A stretch of 46,012 nucleotides of DNA, from the NCBI GenBank assembly GCA_027575765.1, contig JANBPT010000305.1, forward strand, positions 1 through 46,012, read 5' to 3'. This stretch comes from Tieghemiomyces parasiticus. Its lineage: Eukaryota; Kickxellomycota; Dimargaritomycetes; Dimargaritales; Dimargaritaceae. The position numbers were made by a program, and so were the translations under genes. The notes below the pieces were generated by a model that worked only from the letters and a program-made list of their open reading frames with translations, ran no database searches and was not told where the DNA came from. Positions 11,062 through 22,740 of the stretch are shown piece after piece; within the stretch, counting starts at the first letter, position 1; every line of letters starts with the position of its first letter.

Positions 11062-13993
11062 GTAGTGCTAACCCATCGGACAGTCAAGATACGCTCCGGT
11101 TGCCAGATTGGAGATAATCCATGCACTAGCACTCATCGGCCCAATACTGTACCCGATGTCTACAGATGCCCTGCCATGCACACTGGGTTACAACGGCTTA
11201 TATGGGATCGCTCTCTCCTTCTCTTTTTCCGAGTGACGCTGTGTGCTTGTACAGATGATAATCCAGTGGCCCACCTGCAAGGGTGGAAAGCATTCAACAG
11301 TCTACGTCATAATTAGGAGATGCTTCTAATGTTTAATCCAAGCATAGTAGCGTATGGACTTCTGACTGCTCATTAACCTGGCTATCGGCCATATTCTGGT
11401 CAACTTGATTAGATATTAACCAACCCATTCCTTTAAACCTCCCGGTGCTTTATTGCCCAAAGCATAAGGAAGCCGTATCAGAGAACCTCACCCTCTCTTT
11501 GGTGAAATATTGTCATTATTTACCTATGCCCGACCACTATGCTCTGCCGCCTGTCTAATCCATAGATAGCTGCTTGTCGTTGCCGTAGGGAAAATCTACC
11601 CAAGAGGTAACTAAAGGCCATGTAGTCAAACGAAACTAACTAACCGCTAACATAAAGACTTACTTAAGGAACGGAACAGAGCGGAAGGATGCCTAGGGAA
11701 CCGTTTGTGGGGAGATAAGCTACCATTAGTTGATTAGCGGCTCCGGAGGGTCTTTTATATCGAAGGATATCCTTCATCTCTCGTAGTGGCTATTGTTTGA
11801 GTTAGAAGGGAGCCCAAAGGACGACAGTGCGGGGAAGGACTGACGCCAAGGCGAAATATTAAAGTGGCTACCAAGCTACCACATCGCGTCCCCGTAGCAT
11901 TTGGGCTAGGTAGGGGCGTAGGCTTTAGAAAAAGACATAGTAGACTGATAACAACGGAAGCCGTATTGAAATGCTTATTAAAATCCTCGTACGTATGATC
12001 ATAAATGACTCTCTATTATGGTTAGACTTTATCTATTAGGCCAAGGCCTGGGATGTCCAGCTTTACCACCTCCAGGCAATTAGAAGCGTTTAAATATCCG
12101 GCACACGATGTAGCTGAGCCATACCATGCTACCGGATGATCTAATATTCATTATGCTCCCCCTCTGCTTACTCAAGCGAACAGCCATGCAGTCGAGAACT
12201 ACTGTCACCTGACAATGCGATAACCGCCCACACTGCGACTCTGAGGACAATCTGATTAGGTCAGCTCCACACCCGAACGCCATTGAGGAATCACCAGCCT
12301 CCTCCGCGTGACAAGGTACGCCAGATGATTTCCACGATATCCTGGAGAAGACTCCACCCTCTCAATAAGACGGGCCCCGATCATGACTCTTATGGTCTCT
12401 TCACTACTCAGTAATACGTATAATGGTACTTGGGTTTATTCATTCGATCCCCCCTTCGACAATATCCCTTGTGCCGCCCTACTTGGAGTCATCGGCTACA
12501 CTACCCTGACTATGTATTTCCGTGAGTGTTAATAAGAAAGGCGCCATCGGACGGTCTCAATCATAGTGTTAGAGGCAGTGTTTCCATATCGGCGTATCAC
12601 TTCGGTTATCATAACTTTAGACACATCCCCCTGGCAACCCGGTATGGACTGGTATTGGCCAAATCAGAGTCGAGTCGGCCGATAGATAACGCTGGTTCGG
12701 AGACAACCTGAGCAGTGGCTGTTTACGACATTGCTTCAGCTATCTGCGCCTCTGCTCGATTAAGTTTTGTAATAAAGTACAGCTAAACGGGACGCCGTCC
12801 ATGATTGGTCCAAATAACTCGGCGGTGAAGAGTGTGGAGTATCAGTAGCAACCGAAATCCTTTCCGAATGTAGGTTGGGGGCTTCCGTGATTTTTGCTCC
12901 CACTCCTATCACCAAGCAGCGCTCTAGACACTCCTGCTTCCATAGTCGTCTGCGACCATGGATATCCTTCTCGTGGGCTGACCGTGTCTGGTTTGCTAAA
13001 AGGTTCTCTGCCGGGGTCGTGACTGGCTATCAGCCGGATCGGCTAAAGAGGTGCCCGAAATGGCTAGATCTGAATGGTCGGTGCCACAGAAGGATTTCCC
13101 ACTGTTAAACCAAAGGTACTAATCTAGCCGAGTACGGCACGCCTGCCATACCCCCCGAGCGGAGTTTTACTCCCCCCCTCTATTTGGTGTCCAATGAGGA
13201 CTGTGCCGAGCGCTGGATTTCTAGTGCGCTTCATATAAGAGCCAAGAGCCTCACCCGTCTACCTCTATACCAATAGTTATTGATGGCATTCAGAACGGCC
13301 CAATAATGAGCAGATAACTGTGAACATCGTGGTTACCCCCAAGGCTGACTTTACAGTCTTCGCACTTACGGATAGCGGTGATACCCATCCAATTTACTCA
13401 TTTACCACTCTGCTCCTTATTGTTACGATTTTTTGCCTTCGTGGCCAGCGAGTGAACCACCTCGCACCTACTTCCCGGGGACTTCGCCGATTTTCACGCA
13501 GGTTGGCATGAGTAGGTGATTATCACGTACGTTAAGGCAACGCCGCCTTTAGTTGACCAAAAAAAAGATGGGATAGCACTCATGGAAATTACCCGGAAGA
13601 GGTGGGATTGAATACATGGGCAACTATTGGCAAGTGAATGGACGCGAGGTTGCTTCGGTCAAGTTAGTGCTCGTCGATACGGTCCTGCATGGCCTTTGTC
13701 CCGATAGGACCACGACGGTAAATATTCACCGTGGATGACGAGTGGCCATGTTACTGAGCTCTAACTTCTGGTTGGCGGCTACCCGAAGAGATGGACGGAT
13801 TTTCTGTTAACTATTTGCCGTGGGTTCCCAGAGGCATCAACCACCACTAACTATCCTTCTGCTCCCCCTCTTGGGGTGGGAGCGCGGCGCTTCGCCAGCA
13901 CCCTCTTCCTGCTGTGCATGAATCACCCTCGTTTGCTCCCCTCTCCAGCCCTCCTTTCCATGGCATTTCAGTTTCCACTGATTACAATATGTT
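11062..13993. other. Gene-poor spacer
   Basis: About 2.9 kb with only short frames (none over about 85 codons) on either strand, near-balanced base composition and no codon bias like the neighbouring genes. No domain, tRNA or mobile element was recognised. It could hold strongly decayed sequence. Confidence 0.55.
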
Positions 13994-14001
13994 TATATAA
14001 G
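13994..14001 (+). promoter_or_regulatory. TATA-like box of the CAP gene
   Basis: TATATAAG lies 182 nt upstream of the CAP-protein ATG and is followed by C/T-rich leader sequence. The spacing resembles that of the TATA-like boxes in front of the two secreted-protein genes of the inverted repeat. Confidence 0.45.
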
Positions 14002-14182
14002 CGAGCAGCGCTGGGTCGCCTAGTCGGCCTTTCACTTATACTTGTGCCTAATATCCAATCTACGAGCCACACTGCTTGACGCGGTCCACTTTTCGCCATT
14101 TTACGTTAGCACCCGAAGATAGCGCCCTCTCTGTACTCCGCCTCTCAGCCATCCTTTTCCTCAGCATCCCTCAATTTTTACT

Positions 14183-14902
14183 ATGAAGGTCGCCACCTAC
14201 CTCCTGCCGCTGGCCGGCCTCCTCTCTAGTGTCCTCTCCGCCCCGGTTCGCACCCGGGTCAAGTGCCATCCCTCCACCACCATAGCCTCCTCTACCTCTG
14301 CCCTCACGACTGTGACTGGCTATTACCACGTGGACGCCCCCCAGACCCCACCGGCTCCTACAACCACTTCGGTGCCCACCACCACCCCCGTGTCTATCGC
14401 CAGCACCACCCCGGAGCCCGTCATTAGCACGACCCCCGAACCCGCCACCAGCACTACCCCAGCACCCATCACCAGCACGACCCCAGCCCCGGCCGTCAAC
14501 GTCAAATATTCAAAGTCGTCATCGCAGTCCGACAGTGGACTAAACGAGCAGCTCATGCTTGAGCTGGTAAACGCCGAGCGTGCTAAGCAGGGATTATCTG
14601 CTCTGGTCATCAACCCCGCTCTCTCCAAGATGGCCCTGGATCAGTGTCAGCACCAGAAGAGTATCGAAAAGATGACCCACGATAACCCGGCCGGCAGTAT
14701 GTTGTCCCGTGCCGCCAAGGCTGGCGTCAAGCTGAGCGGCGTGGCCGAGAATGTATTCGCTGGAGTCAAGTCGGAGCAGGAGGCCGTAGACGGCTGGATG
14801 GCTTCCCCTGGCCATAAGGCCAACATCCTAGGCAACTACAACGCCATGGGCGTCGCCCGCGTCGGTATCTACTGGACGCAGAATTTCGGATTCGTCCTTT
14901 AA
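14183..14902 (+). CDS. Secreted CAP/SCP (PR-1-like) protein with Thr/Pro-rich stalk
   Basis: 239 residues. Residues 1-20 (MKVATYLLPLAGLLSSVLSA) are a signal peptide. About 25-110 is a Thr/Ser/Pro stalk likely to be O-glycosylated, including four 8-residue repeats (STTPEP/STTPAP type). From about 119 to the end is a compact CAP domain: LNEQLMLELVNAERAKQGL opens the domain; His166 (MTHDN), Glu189 (AENV) and His211 (SPGHKANILG) are the expected cavity residues; and the C-terminal YWTQNFG is the family's closing motif. The short domain, with only one Cys in the mature CAP part, resembles bacterial YkwD-like and compact fungal forms rather than disulfide-rich PR-1. Fungal relatives (yeast Pry proteins) bind sterols and fatty acids; that role here is inference. 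It probably acts at the cell wall or outside the cell. Confidence 0.9.
   Translation: MKVATYLLPLAGLLSSVLSAPVRTRVKCHPSTTIASSTSALTTVTGYYHVDAPQTPPAPTTTSVPTTTPVSIASTTPEPVISTTPEPATSTTPAPITSTTPAPAVNVKYSKSSSQSDSGLNEQLMLELVNAERAKQGLSALVINPALSKMALDQCQHQKSIEKMTHDNPAGSMLSRAAKAGVKLSGVAENVFAGVKSEQEAVDGWMASPGHKANILGNYNAMGVARVGIYWTQNFGFVL
14402..14497 (+). repeat. Four imperfect 24-nt tandem repeats in the CAP stalk
   Basis: Units at 14402, 14426, 14450 and 14474 encode STTPEPVI, STTPEPAT, STTPAPIT and STTPAPAV. They are in frame, so copy number can change stalk length without breaking the gene. Confidence 0.85.
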
Positions 14903-15988
14903 ATGTATAGCTAGAGACAAGATGAAGAGGAGATAGGAAACGGGTAACGCCATACCTTTCTTGGCCCCTCTCCCCTCATCTCCGCCCAGTAATCAACCAG
15001 ACATTAGGGTAGCATGCTGGGTTAATACGGGGGTAGCTGCCCAGCCAGCCACTGGTCCCTACTTAACGAGATAGACGCACCGAAGTAACGGATAATTTGA
15101 TACCCCGTTAACTTGCTCAGTGGGAGGAGGGCCGGTCCCTTTATCGCCATTATTTTATCCCATCTTTATGCGACATTGCTTCTAATCACCATATTGGCCT
15201 ATGTGAGGCAATAAATCCACCGAAATCACTACATCAACGGCTGAAATTGCATATGGACAAAAGACAGTGACGCCGTATGGCCCTGGATTCATCGTTTACC
15301 AGTTATCCCTTATACGCATATATTTTTTTACATGGCGACCACCGTTAAGTACCAGGGCGCTTTTTTTGGTTGTTGGGCATCGACCCCGGCTGGGCTATGT
15401 GCGGGCCTAGCCCAGCCTATCCTTCAGCAACTCGCCTCGAACTGAATGCCACCTACATAGAAACTACACTATCGTTTTCTAAATCAGACGTCATTAGTCA
15501 ATTGTGCCTTCCGCATGGATACGACACCAGGAGTTTTACGTATACTCCGCACGGATTTGGCAGCGAAGGCTGCTTGCCAATCGAGTATGTACAAGGCCTA
15601 GAAGGACAAGATTATCCTGACTGCCCGCTAGGAGGTGGTGTAAAAAACCACAATGCGTCCCGGGCGCCCCGCAAGGCTACCAAGCGCCCCCCCCCCCCCA
15701 CCGGTGGAATCTAGGCCCTGCCCACTTGGCTAAGTTAGTGGCCAATGAATCAGGGCTGCTGTTGGCGTAGGAATTCCCAGCACTCGTCGTAGTCCTCCAC
15801 CGCTTTTACCCACCCTTTTACCCCACTAAGTACGTCAGATCGCTGCCAAGCACACTTACCTAGCGCGCTTCGGCTTAACCCTCCGACCCGATGACCACAT
15901 TCAGTCGTTCGCTCATCGCCATAGCGACATTGTCTACCTTAACCAATATTCGTCTACTTTTTTCTTGTCACTTTAAGCCTCCTTTGCC
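14903..15988. other. Spacer between the CAP and HIBCH genes
   Basis: About 1.1 kb without a supported gene. AATAAA at 15210-15215 could serve the CAP transcript but is 300 nt from its stop. A 114-codon frame at 15370-15714 lacks codon bias and ends near a C13 run (15687-15699). The last 150 nt are C/T-rich and probably the leader of the next gene. Confidence 0.5.
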
Positions 15989-17767
15989 ATGTTTCATAGC
16001 GCACTCCGCCGTACCGTGACGGGCCGATCGATCTGCCGCCTACCGGCCACGCTCCGCGCTCGCATGGCCCAGCCTATCTCCGGCGCCGCGGCCCTACGTC
16101 GCACCCAGCAGCTGAGCGCCCACCTGCAGACCACCCGAACCATGAGCACCTCGGGCAGAGCGTCCAGTAATTCCCCCTCGCCCCCGTCTACCCGCGCGGC
16201 CAAGCTCCCGACGTTCAACGATCCCTACAGCCAGACGGAGGTCCTCCAACACAAGCATGAGACGGGCCGCCTCCTCCTGCTCAACCGTCCCAAGGCGCTC
16301 AACGCCCTCACGTTGACGATGGTGCAGGCCATCACTAAGCAGCTCCTAGCCTGGGAACAGTCCGAGTACTGTAACGTGGTTATTCTCAAGTCGACAGCTT
16401 CGCCGCGGGCGTTCTGCGCGGGCGGCGACGTGAAGCGGGTGATGGAACAGGTGGCGGCGAACGATCCGTCCTACGCGCAGTTTTTCGAGGAGGAGTACCG
16501 TCTCAACTACCTCATCGGAACCACCCGTAAACCCGTCGTGGCTCTCATGGATGGCATCACCATGGGCGGCGGCGTCGGTCTAGCTGTACACGCACCATTC
16601 CGCGTGGCCACCGAAAACACCATGTTCGCTATGCCTGAGACCGCTATCGGCCTTTTCCCTGATGTGGGCGGCACTTACTTCTTGCCCCGCCTCGAGGCTG
16701 GGCTGGGCAAGTACCTTGGTCTGACGGGTGAGCGCCTGCAGGGTGCATCGGTGTTCTGGGCCGGTATCGCCACCCACTACGTACCGTCGGAACGCCTGCC
16801 AGCCCTCGAGCAGCGCCTGTGTGAGCTGCCCTCTGACGACCCGGACGTGGTCAATGCGGCCATCGAGGAGTTTTCGGAGGAGGCCGCCAAATTGACCGAC
16901 CCCGAGACCAATAACACGTACAGTCTCCGCCCATACCTCCCGGTCATTCGCCGCTGCTTTAGCCACCGGTCCATCGAGGCTATCGTGGCTGCCCTCGAGA
17001 AGGAGGCCAAGGACCCCCAGATTGTGGTCAGCAAGAAGTCCCACCCGAGTATCACCCCCAAGGCCCAGGCTGAATGGGCCGCCCGGACCTTGGCCACGCT
17101 GCAGCGCATGTCACCGACGAGCGTCCTGGTCACCAACGAACTTCTCAACCGCGGCCGGTCCCAGAGTTTCGGCCAGTGCCTCCAGGATGAGTTCCTTACC
17201 GTTCAAGCCCTCACCCGGTCGCACGACTTCACCGAGGGCGTCACGGCCAAGCTGGTCCACCGCGGTAAGGTCGAGCCTAAGTGGAATCCGGCCACCCTGC
17301 GCGAACTGGTACAGAGCGAGGTGTTTGAGACGTACCTTCGCCCCAAGTTCCCCGCGCTAGACCTGAGCCCTGCGGCCTACCAAACTACTTTGGATGCTCG
17401 GATTAGCCAACCCGACGCGACGAAGGAGAGCCGCGGCGGCCAGGAGGAGCGGGACAGTGGGCTCAACCTCGGCGGAGTGCGGAAGAAAAAAGCACCGCGC
17501 TCAGCGATGGAGCGACTGAACCAAACGCCGGACCTCGCCTCCCGCCAAGACCGTCCGGCCGACCAGCCGCTGCCCTACGGCCTAGTTACGGCCAACGAAG
17601 TGTTTGATTTGCTCCGGAACCCCAGTCTCCGAGTCACTGAGGAGGAACTCTACGCCTATTTTAACCATAAGTTTGAGGGCAAGATTGGCGTCGACGCTAA
17701 GCTCAGGATCATTTTGGACGCCTACTGCGACGTGAAGCCTGACGCGACCGTGGAAACCCTACCTTAG
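15989..17767 (+). CDS. EHD3: 3-hydroxyisobutyryl-CoA hydrolase-like mitochondrial protein
   Basis: 592 residues of the enoyl-CoA hydratase/isomerase superfamily, HIBCH branch. The N-terminus (MFHSALRRTVTGRSICRLP...) is Arg/Ser-rich without acidic residues, as in mitochondrial presequences. The core runs from about 75 to 450: RPKALNAL; AFCAGGD (141-147) and MDGITMGGGVG (187-197) form the acyl-CoA oxyanion hole; MPETAIGLFPD carries Glu217 and Asp225 at the positions of the HIBCH catalytic acids. HIBCH removes CoA from 3-hydroxyisobutyrate in valine breakdown; the yeast relative Ehd3 is also a mitoribosomal protein (mS47). A charged linker and a separate 65-residue C-terminal segment (from about 527) make it longer than metazoan HIBCH (about 386) and yeast Ehd3 (500). 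No intron is needed. The enzyme class is firm; enzyme versus ribosomal role is open. Confidence 0.93.
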   Translation: MFHSALRRTVTGRSICRLPATLRARMAQPISGAAALRRTQQLSAHLQTTRTMSTSGRASSNSPSPPSTRAAKLPTFNDPYSQTEVLQHKHETGRLLLLNRPKALNALTLTMVQAITKQLLAWEQSEYCNVVILKSTASPRAFCAGGDVKRVMEQVAANDPSYAQFFEEEYRLNYLIGTTRKPVVALMDGITMGGGVGLAVHAPFRVATENTMFAMPETAIGLFPDVGGTYFLPRLEAGLGKYLGLTGERLQGASVFWAGIATHYVPSERLPALEQRLCELPSDDPDVVNAAIEEFSEEAAKLTDPETNNTYSLRPYLPVIRRCFSHRSIEAIVAALEKEAKDPQIVVSKKSHPSITPKAQAEWAARTLATLQRMSPTSVLVTNELLNRGRSQSFGQCLQDEFLTVQALTRSHDFTEGVTAKLVHRGKVEPKWNPATLRELVQSEVFETYLRPKFPALDLSPAAYQTTLDARISQPDATKESRGGQEERDSGLNLGGVRKKKAPRSAMERLNQTPDLASRQDRPADQPLPYGLVTANEVFDLLRNPSLRVTEEELYAYFNHKFEGKIGVDAKLRIILDAYCDVKPDATVETLP

Positions 17768-18230
17768 ATAGTGTAATCGCCAAAGGGCTCGCTCAGTTTT
17801 TTAGCTCGTCATTTTTGCCACCTATTTCTTAGTCGATAAAGCGTTTACAAAATATGAGTGGAAAAGGGGTTGAGCGTTGGAGGGGTGGTGGACAGAGAGC
17901 CATTCCCCCCCCCCCGAACCAGGCGAGGGCGACGGTATCACGTGATATGTGAAGGGATGCGGACAGTAGGCACACATTCCCATACCTAGACGGCCCTAGT
18001 CCGTTCTTTAGGAAAAGAAAAAGAACAAGAAAATAGAGGATGGGTCCCGCATGTGCTGTGGGCCATTCAGGTCGAGATTCCATGCCCGGGACTGCACAAG
18101 GGTGAAGCACGACATCTCTCATGGGCCGCTCCAACAGTCCCGCTAGACAGCTTTACCCACATGCTCCATGCTCCACACATATACCGCATCCATTCATACC
18201 CTTCGTCACGCCTGCTATTTTTAGACTACC
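17768..18230. other. Intergenic region between HIBCH and ESF2
   Basis: 463 nt between two genes in the same orientation. GATAAA near 17835 is a weak polyadenylation candidate, a C11 run lies at 17905-17915, and a C/T-rich stretch precedes the ESF2 ATG. No gene seen. Confidence 0.5.
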
Positions 18231-20104
18231 ATGCCCAGTGACCCCACGAAGTCCAAGAAACGTTCGCGTCCGGCGACTACCTCCGCTGAGATGGAGGTCA
18301 AGGCGACGAAGAAGCCCTCTAGCCCGAGCCCAGCCGAAGAAACCGAAATTCTCGACTCAGTGCCGGTGGAAAATGTCGCCAAGCGGCCCAAAGTCCAGGC
18401 GCCGCCCAAAGCGCTAAAGCGCAAGAACCTCGAAAAGTTCGAGCTGAAGTCCGAGCAGACCGGTGTGGTGTACCTGTCGTCACTTCCCACCGCTACCAAC
18501 GCGCAACGGTTGCGCAACTGGATGGAGAAAATCGGACCGACTAAACGAATTTATCTCGCCGAGAAGAGTAAGTGTGGTACATATGTACCCGTCTTTAGCC
18601 CCTATTACTTCACAGACAGCAGAAACAAATTGGTATTTTCTGTTTAGCTTGGTGCTAGTCGGTAGAACGGCAGTCTGCCTTACCTCTACAAAGGGTGACA
18701 CTGACCACCATCCTCCCTGTATCTCTATGTACGGCTCCTTCGCCGCTTTTTACCATCTCCCACAATCTAGACGACCTGGCAACCAAGATCAAACGGGCCA
18801 AGAAGCACACTGTGGTCAACGGCGAGAAGGTTAAGAAACGGCGAAACCCTTGCACGTTTGTCGAGGGCTGGGTCGAATTTATCGATAAGAAGGACGCCAA
18901 GCTGGCCGCCCGAACGCTCAACAACAAGCAAGTCGGTACGTTAACTTGGTACACCATACGGCGTGACCAAGGGTACTTTATGTACCGCGGTACCATGCAG
19001 CGGATTGCAGACCGCCCGTAATAAGCACCACACGTCGCTAACGCACGCTTTTCTCTACCCTGGTTTGCATTGCATCCTATCGTCGGTCGCATCTATTTAG
19101 GTGGTAGCAAAAAGGACCCGTGGTACGAGAACCTTTGGGTCATTAAGTACCTGCCTAAGTTTAAGTGGAACGACCTCACAGACCAAATGCGTAAGTACCC
19201 GCGGAACGCCCCACTGGATGGCTTCATTCGATATGCTGGGAGTGCCCTTCAGTGAAGCTGTGCCCTAGAAGTTGTGACAAGCATATAACTGGCACGGGCT
19301 GCCGCCATGGACCCAGTAAAGTATCCCCCTATTGACACGGTCACCTTGCCTTGCGTTCCACCGCCATCTTACCATCCTGCTTTGCCCGGTAAACGTAACT
19401 CGACGGTCTACAGGCTCTGAGCGGCAAGCCTACGAACAGCATCTCCGTGCCGAAGAACTCCAGGCTGCTCGCGAAGAGGAGGACTATGGCAACCGGGTGG
19501 AACAGGCCCGGGCCAAACAAAGCCATAAGGATGCGGTAAGTAGAACTCAGAAGCACTACGTACTTCCATCTGGTCACAGTGTTGGGGCCCAGAAGGGGTT
19601 GGTCGTAGAGGGGAATGGTGACGGCTGCCCTTTCAGGCTGCCCTATTCACTCTATAGTATCTAGGGAACGTGAACCAGAAATATGGCGTGGGATACTCGG
19701 CGGATTATTAGTTTTTATGATGCCTCGTCTGGGGAACCTGAGCCTCCTTTTCTTCCTTCACTGCCAAATGCGACATTGTCCCCCTTCAACACAACCTGCT
19801 TACGGCCCGTTGGGATTATCGCTACGGCAGCGGCAATGCGAAGGTGTCAACAAATGATGACGTACACCCTGCCACATGACCCTTGGATGACTGACGCTGG
19901 CCCCCTCCTCCTCCTTCCCACCATCTGGATTTCCGCCTTCACTATACTGTTGAATCGTCACAGGGTAAGGGCAAAGCTACGTTCCGCAAGCATAAGCAGC
20001 GCGGTGCCGAATTCGAACTCCGCAACACGTTTGGGGGTACCGCTGGCTCAGCAAAGGCGGCGGACCCCACGGCAGAGTCGGTGTTGGATCAAATCTTCAT
20101 GTAA
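18231..20104 (+). CDS. ESF2: Esf2/Abt1-family pre-rRNA processing protein (five exons)
   Basis: No single frame covers this gene. Exons at 18231-18567, 18771-18935, 19101-19190, 19414-19535 and 19964-20104 join to an 855-nt CDS, 284 residues. Donors are GTAAGT, GTACGT, GTAAGT, GTAAGT; acceptors are TAG, TAG, CAG, CAG; phases 1, 1, 1, 0 all fit. The product has a Lys-rich N-terminus with a PKALKRKNLEKF-like basic patch, an RRM starting at about residue 78 (GVVYLSSLP) and ending in FVEGWVEFIDKKDAKLAARTLNN, then the family hallmark LWVIKYLPKFKWNDLT (about 178-193), a charged helix (ERQAYEQHLRAEELQAAREE) and a C-terminal VLDQIFM. Esf2/Abt1 acts in the nucleolus in the SSU processome with U3 snoRNA, helping early 18S rRNA cleavages. 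The hallmark motif crosses no junction, and the RRM is completed only when introns 1 and 2 are removed, which supports the model. Confidence 0.93.
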
Positions 20105-20156
20105 CTTGCACCATGATATTATGTTCGGCCCTTATTCAACGCGACTGTCCATTCGG

Positions 20157-20162
20157 AATAAA
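20157..20162 (+). terminator. Candidate polyadenylation signal of ESF2
   Basis: AATAAA lies 53 nt after the ESF2 stop codon, a usual distance for a fungal 3' end. Consensus and position only. Confidence 0.45.
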
Positions 20163-22740
20163 GCGATATTATTTGGTAACCAAGTGGAAGGGCTTTGACG
20201 CTAATGGCACGCCGTGAAGTCTATGTTTAGGATAGGAGGTATTCGCCTGTATCAGATAGACGAACGACACGCTATGGTAGACGGATCGCCGACCATCGCC
20301 ACTTGTTAATGAAGTATAATTTTTTGAGTACGCCATTCCAGGTGGGATTGCGTGTACTTCGACCCTAGCCAGGTCACGTACGGCACTGCTCCTACAAAAA
20401 CTGATACGGACAAGCTATTGGGCGGTTTCGGCTTAAAAGATGCCATGAGTATAGGCACAGCAGAAAAGTGCACAGTATGTCATGATCTACTCGTCGATCA
20501 CGGAACCTATGTATGGAACCATAGTGCCTGCTTGAGGAGAAATGGCGAGCCGAACTTCCAGTGTAGACACACTGGTTAGGTCTAAGCGGCCGGTGACGCG
20601 TCCGCGACATGAGAACCGGGCTGCCCACCGCCCCAATAAGGTTAGATATTTCTCATGGCTACTCCGCCCGGCATGACCAAGGGGTGGTATGGCAGCTACC
20701 CCTCTCACTCTCTGTAGGCCTTCTCAGGCCTTCCACAAAATTAATATGGGAGGAGTTATGGTTCGAAGGACTGTATAACCCCATGACAGTCATGAAATAC
20801 CTGACCTAGGTGCTCGTTCTGGCAACTGCCCGTAAATCAACTGATAATCAAGGCACGTTTACCCTGGTCGGTCCAAACGCCCTAGTTTTAGATACAGCAG
20901 TAGAGTGCAATGGCTAACGAACCTGCGATCACCGCTTGGCAAGCCCTGCAGGTGGGTTTCAGCAGAATGAGTGCCTAATAGGCAAAAATACTGCTTTTTG
21001 TGGCAACTGGAGATCCGGCTCGGGTGTGTACTCCGCGGGGGGGGTGCCATTACATAGGACAAGGAGGGGGGGTGGTGAGACAATTTTTTTCCCAACCACC
21101 TCGAAAGATTACCCCGTACTGCCAAATGGAGAAAAGAAAAGCGTCATTATCGCTCGTCAAATTGTCCGCTGGAATGGAGGAAGGGAAGGCCAGGCCAGAG
21201 AAATGGCGCTGTCATACTAAAAGCATGAAATGGAACCTAGGTCGGGAAAAAGGGCCGTTCATGTGAGTAAGGGGTTGGCCCTCCTGACACCCGAGGCCAG
21301 CCCACGGGCCAGGTAGGTCTGCTGAAGCTTTGGTGTAGTTTCCTACGCGGCGAGTCCTATCAGGGATTTCCCCCCTCTTTAAACATTGTGGAACTGGATA
21401 TCAGCCCAAGTGAAACCAGCGCGGTGTAGCATTTTGGCAGAAGCATGGACTTAATAACCGCTAGGCGGACCCCAGTGGACCAGGTTTCATCAGGCGCACT
21501 CGCTGCAGTCACGGGCAGGACGACATGTCCACCTACCATTATTTCACTGACTTAGGGGGTAAATAAGCGCACAACGTCGCCAGCTGACATCTGGGCACTT
21601 TATATGGCCATGGGCCTGCGCCCCTAACCGAGTGGGATCGATTGACCTAGTCCTGACAAAGGTCTTATTTGTAGCCCTACTACCAGGTTGGTTATGCCAA
21701 GACTGCGGGTAAACCACCACGAAGCAGTCGGCCATGCTGCTTTGCCACTTGAACAAACGTCAAACCGGGGTCTCGGTGACCAGGCGGCTGCAAAAAAAAA
21801 TATGATAATACCGGAGGAGGAGGGGAGGGGCACATAGAAGTCAGCTCGCCATTTATGCAGGATGTATTCCGCCAATCGGGCTGTCAGATATTACATCTTC
21901 ATTGGTCACCATCGCCGCCCTTGTGTGGTGCACTTCAGATCTCATCCACCACTTATCGCGCCGTCTCGCTCAAACCTCCGCCCATGCCCACCAATCAATA
22001 AACGCATTATTCTTTTTAGCATCCCGTCTATCCAGTGGCTTTCAGGCAGGTGATGGCCGCATGGGCCAGTATGGCACATCCCGTTGACCTTCCACATACA
22101 TGTCTGCACAATATTGCATTTTTATTTCAACTCCAGTAGCTGCCTCTACGCTTCTGATAGGGAAGGGCGTCGCCACACTCGAATACTCGCACTCCTACTG
22201 CGGCACAGCCTTTAAACTGGAAATGCCTCTCATACGCCCTGTCCCAGCATCTCTGACGACCGGTGTGATGGTCCGCGCTAGTGTGTCTCACCAGTTGCTA
22301 AACTCGTCTCCATCCGTTAGGCCCTCTCCTAGATTTCTTTTGCCAGGTTTGTCAATCAAAGCAGGTCGCAGGACTGTTTTAACTGTCCAGCGGTTTCACC
22401 GGTATAGAGCTTCTTTAAGTCCCACAAGCCTAGCTATCTGGGCGACCATCTACTCTACCCTGTGTTTTGCTACTGGGGCACAAGCTTCATCACTGATTAC
22501 GAAAAGTTACAGTCCTAATCGTCCTCGGTCACTCTGTCATCAGTGACTCGATGGCTGGTTGACCATCGTCGCGACCTTAACCCTATGCCGCGCTCCGTCT
22601 CAACCACCCCGCTCCTTGAACGCCGTTACCTGTTGATTGACGACCCAGTCCAGCGGTGCAGCTTATTCGTTATATTCGCGTGCGTCATCCACACGTCCCA
22701 CCGTCCACTTTCCCGCCTGTTGGTTTGGAGATGCGCAGAA
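20163..22740. other. Gene-poor spacer upstream of the channel gene
   Basis: About 2.6 kb with only short frames. The longest, 22100-22546 on plus (148 codons), has no domain, no third-position bias and Ser-rich random composition. Some A and G homopolymers are present (A9 near 21792; G8 near 21040). No tRNA or mobile element seen. Confidence 0.5.

Noticed and set aside
15370..15714. 114-codon frame before the HIBCH gene
   Set aside because: Composition is not protein-like and it runs into a C13 tract; it starts from a non-ATG codon context with no supporting features.
19536..19963. Box C/D snoRNA in ESF2 intron 4 (ATGATGA near 19854 and CTGA near 19895)
   Set aside because: The boxes are only about 40 nt apart and the flanks cannot form a terminal stem.
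22100..22546. 148-codon frame upstream of the channel gene
   Set aside because: Ser-rich, no codon bias, no recognisable motif; consistent with C/T-rich non-coding DNA.
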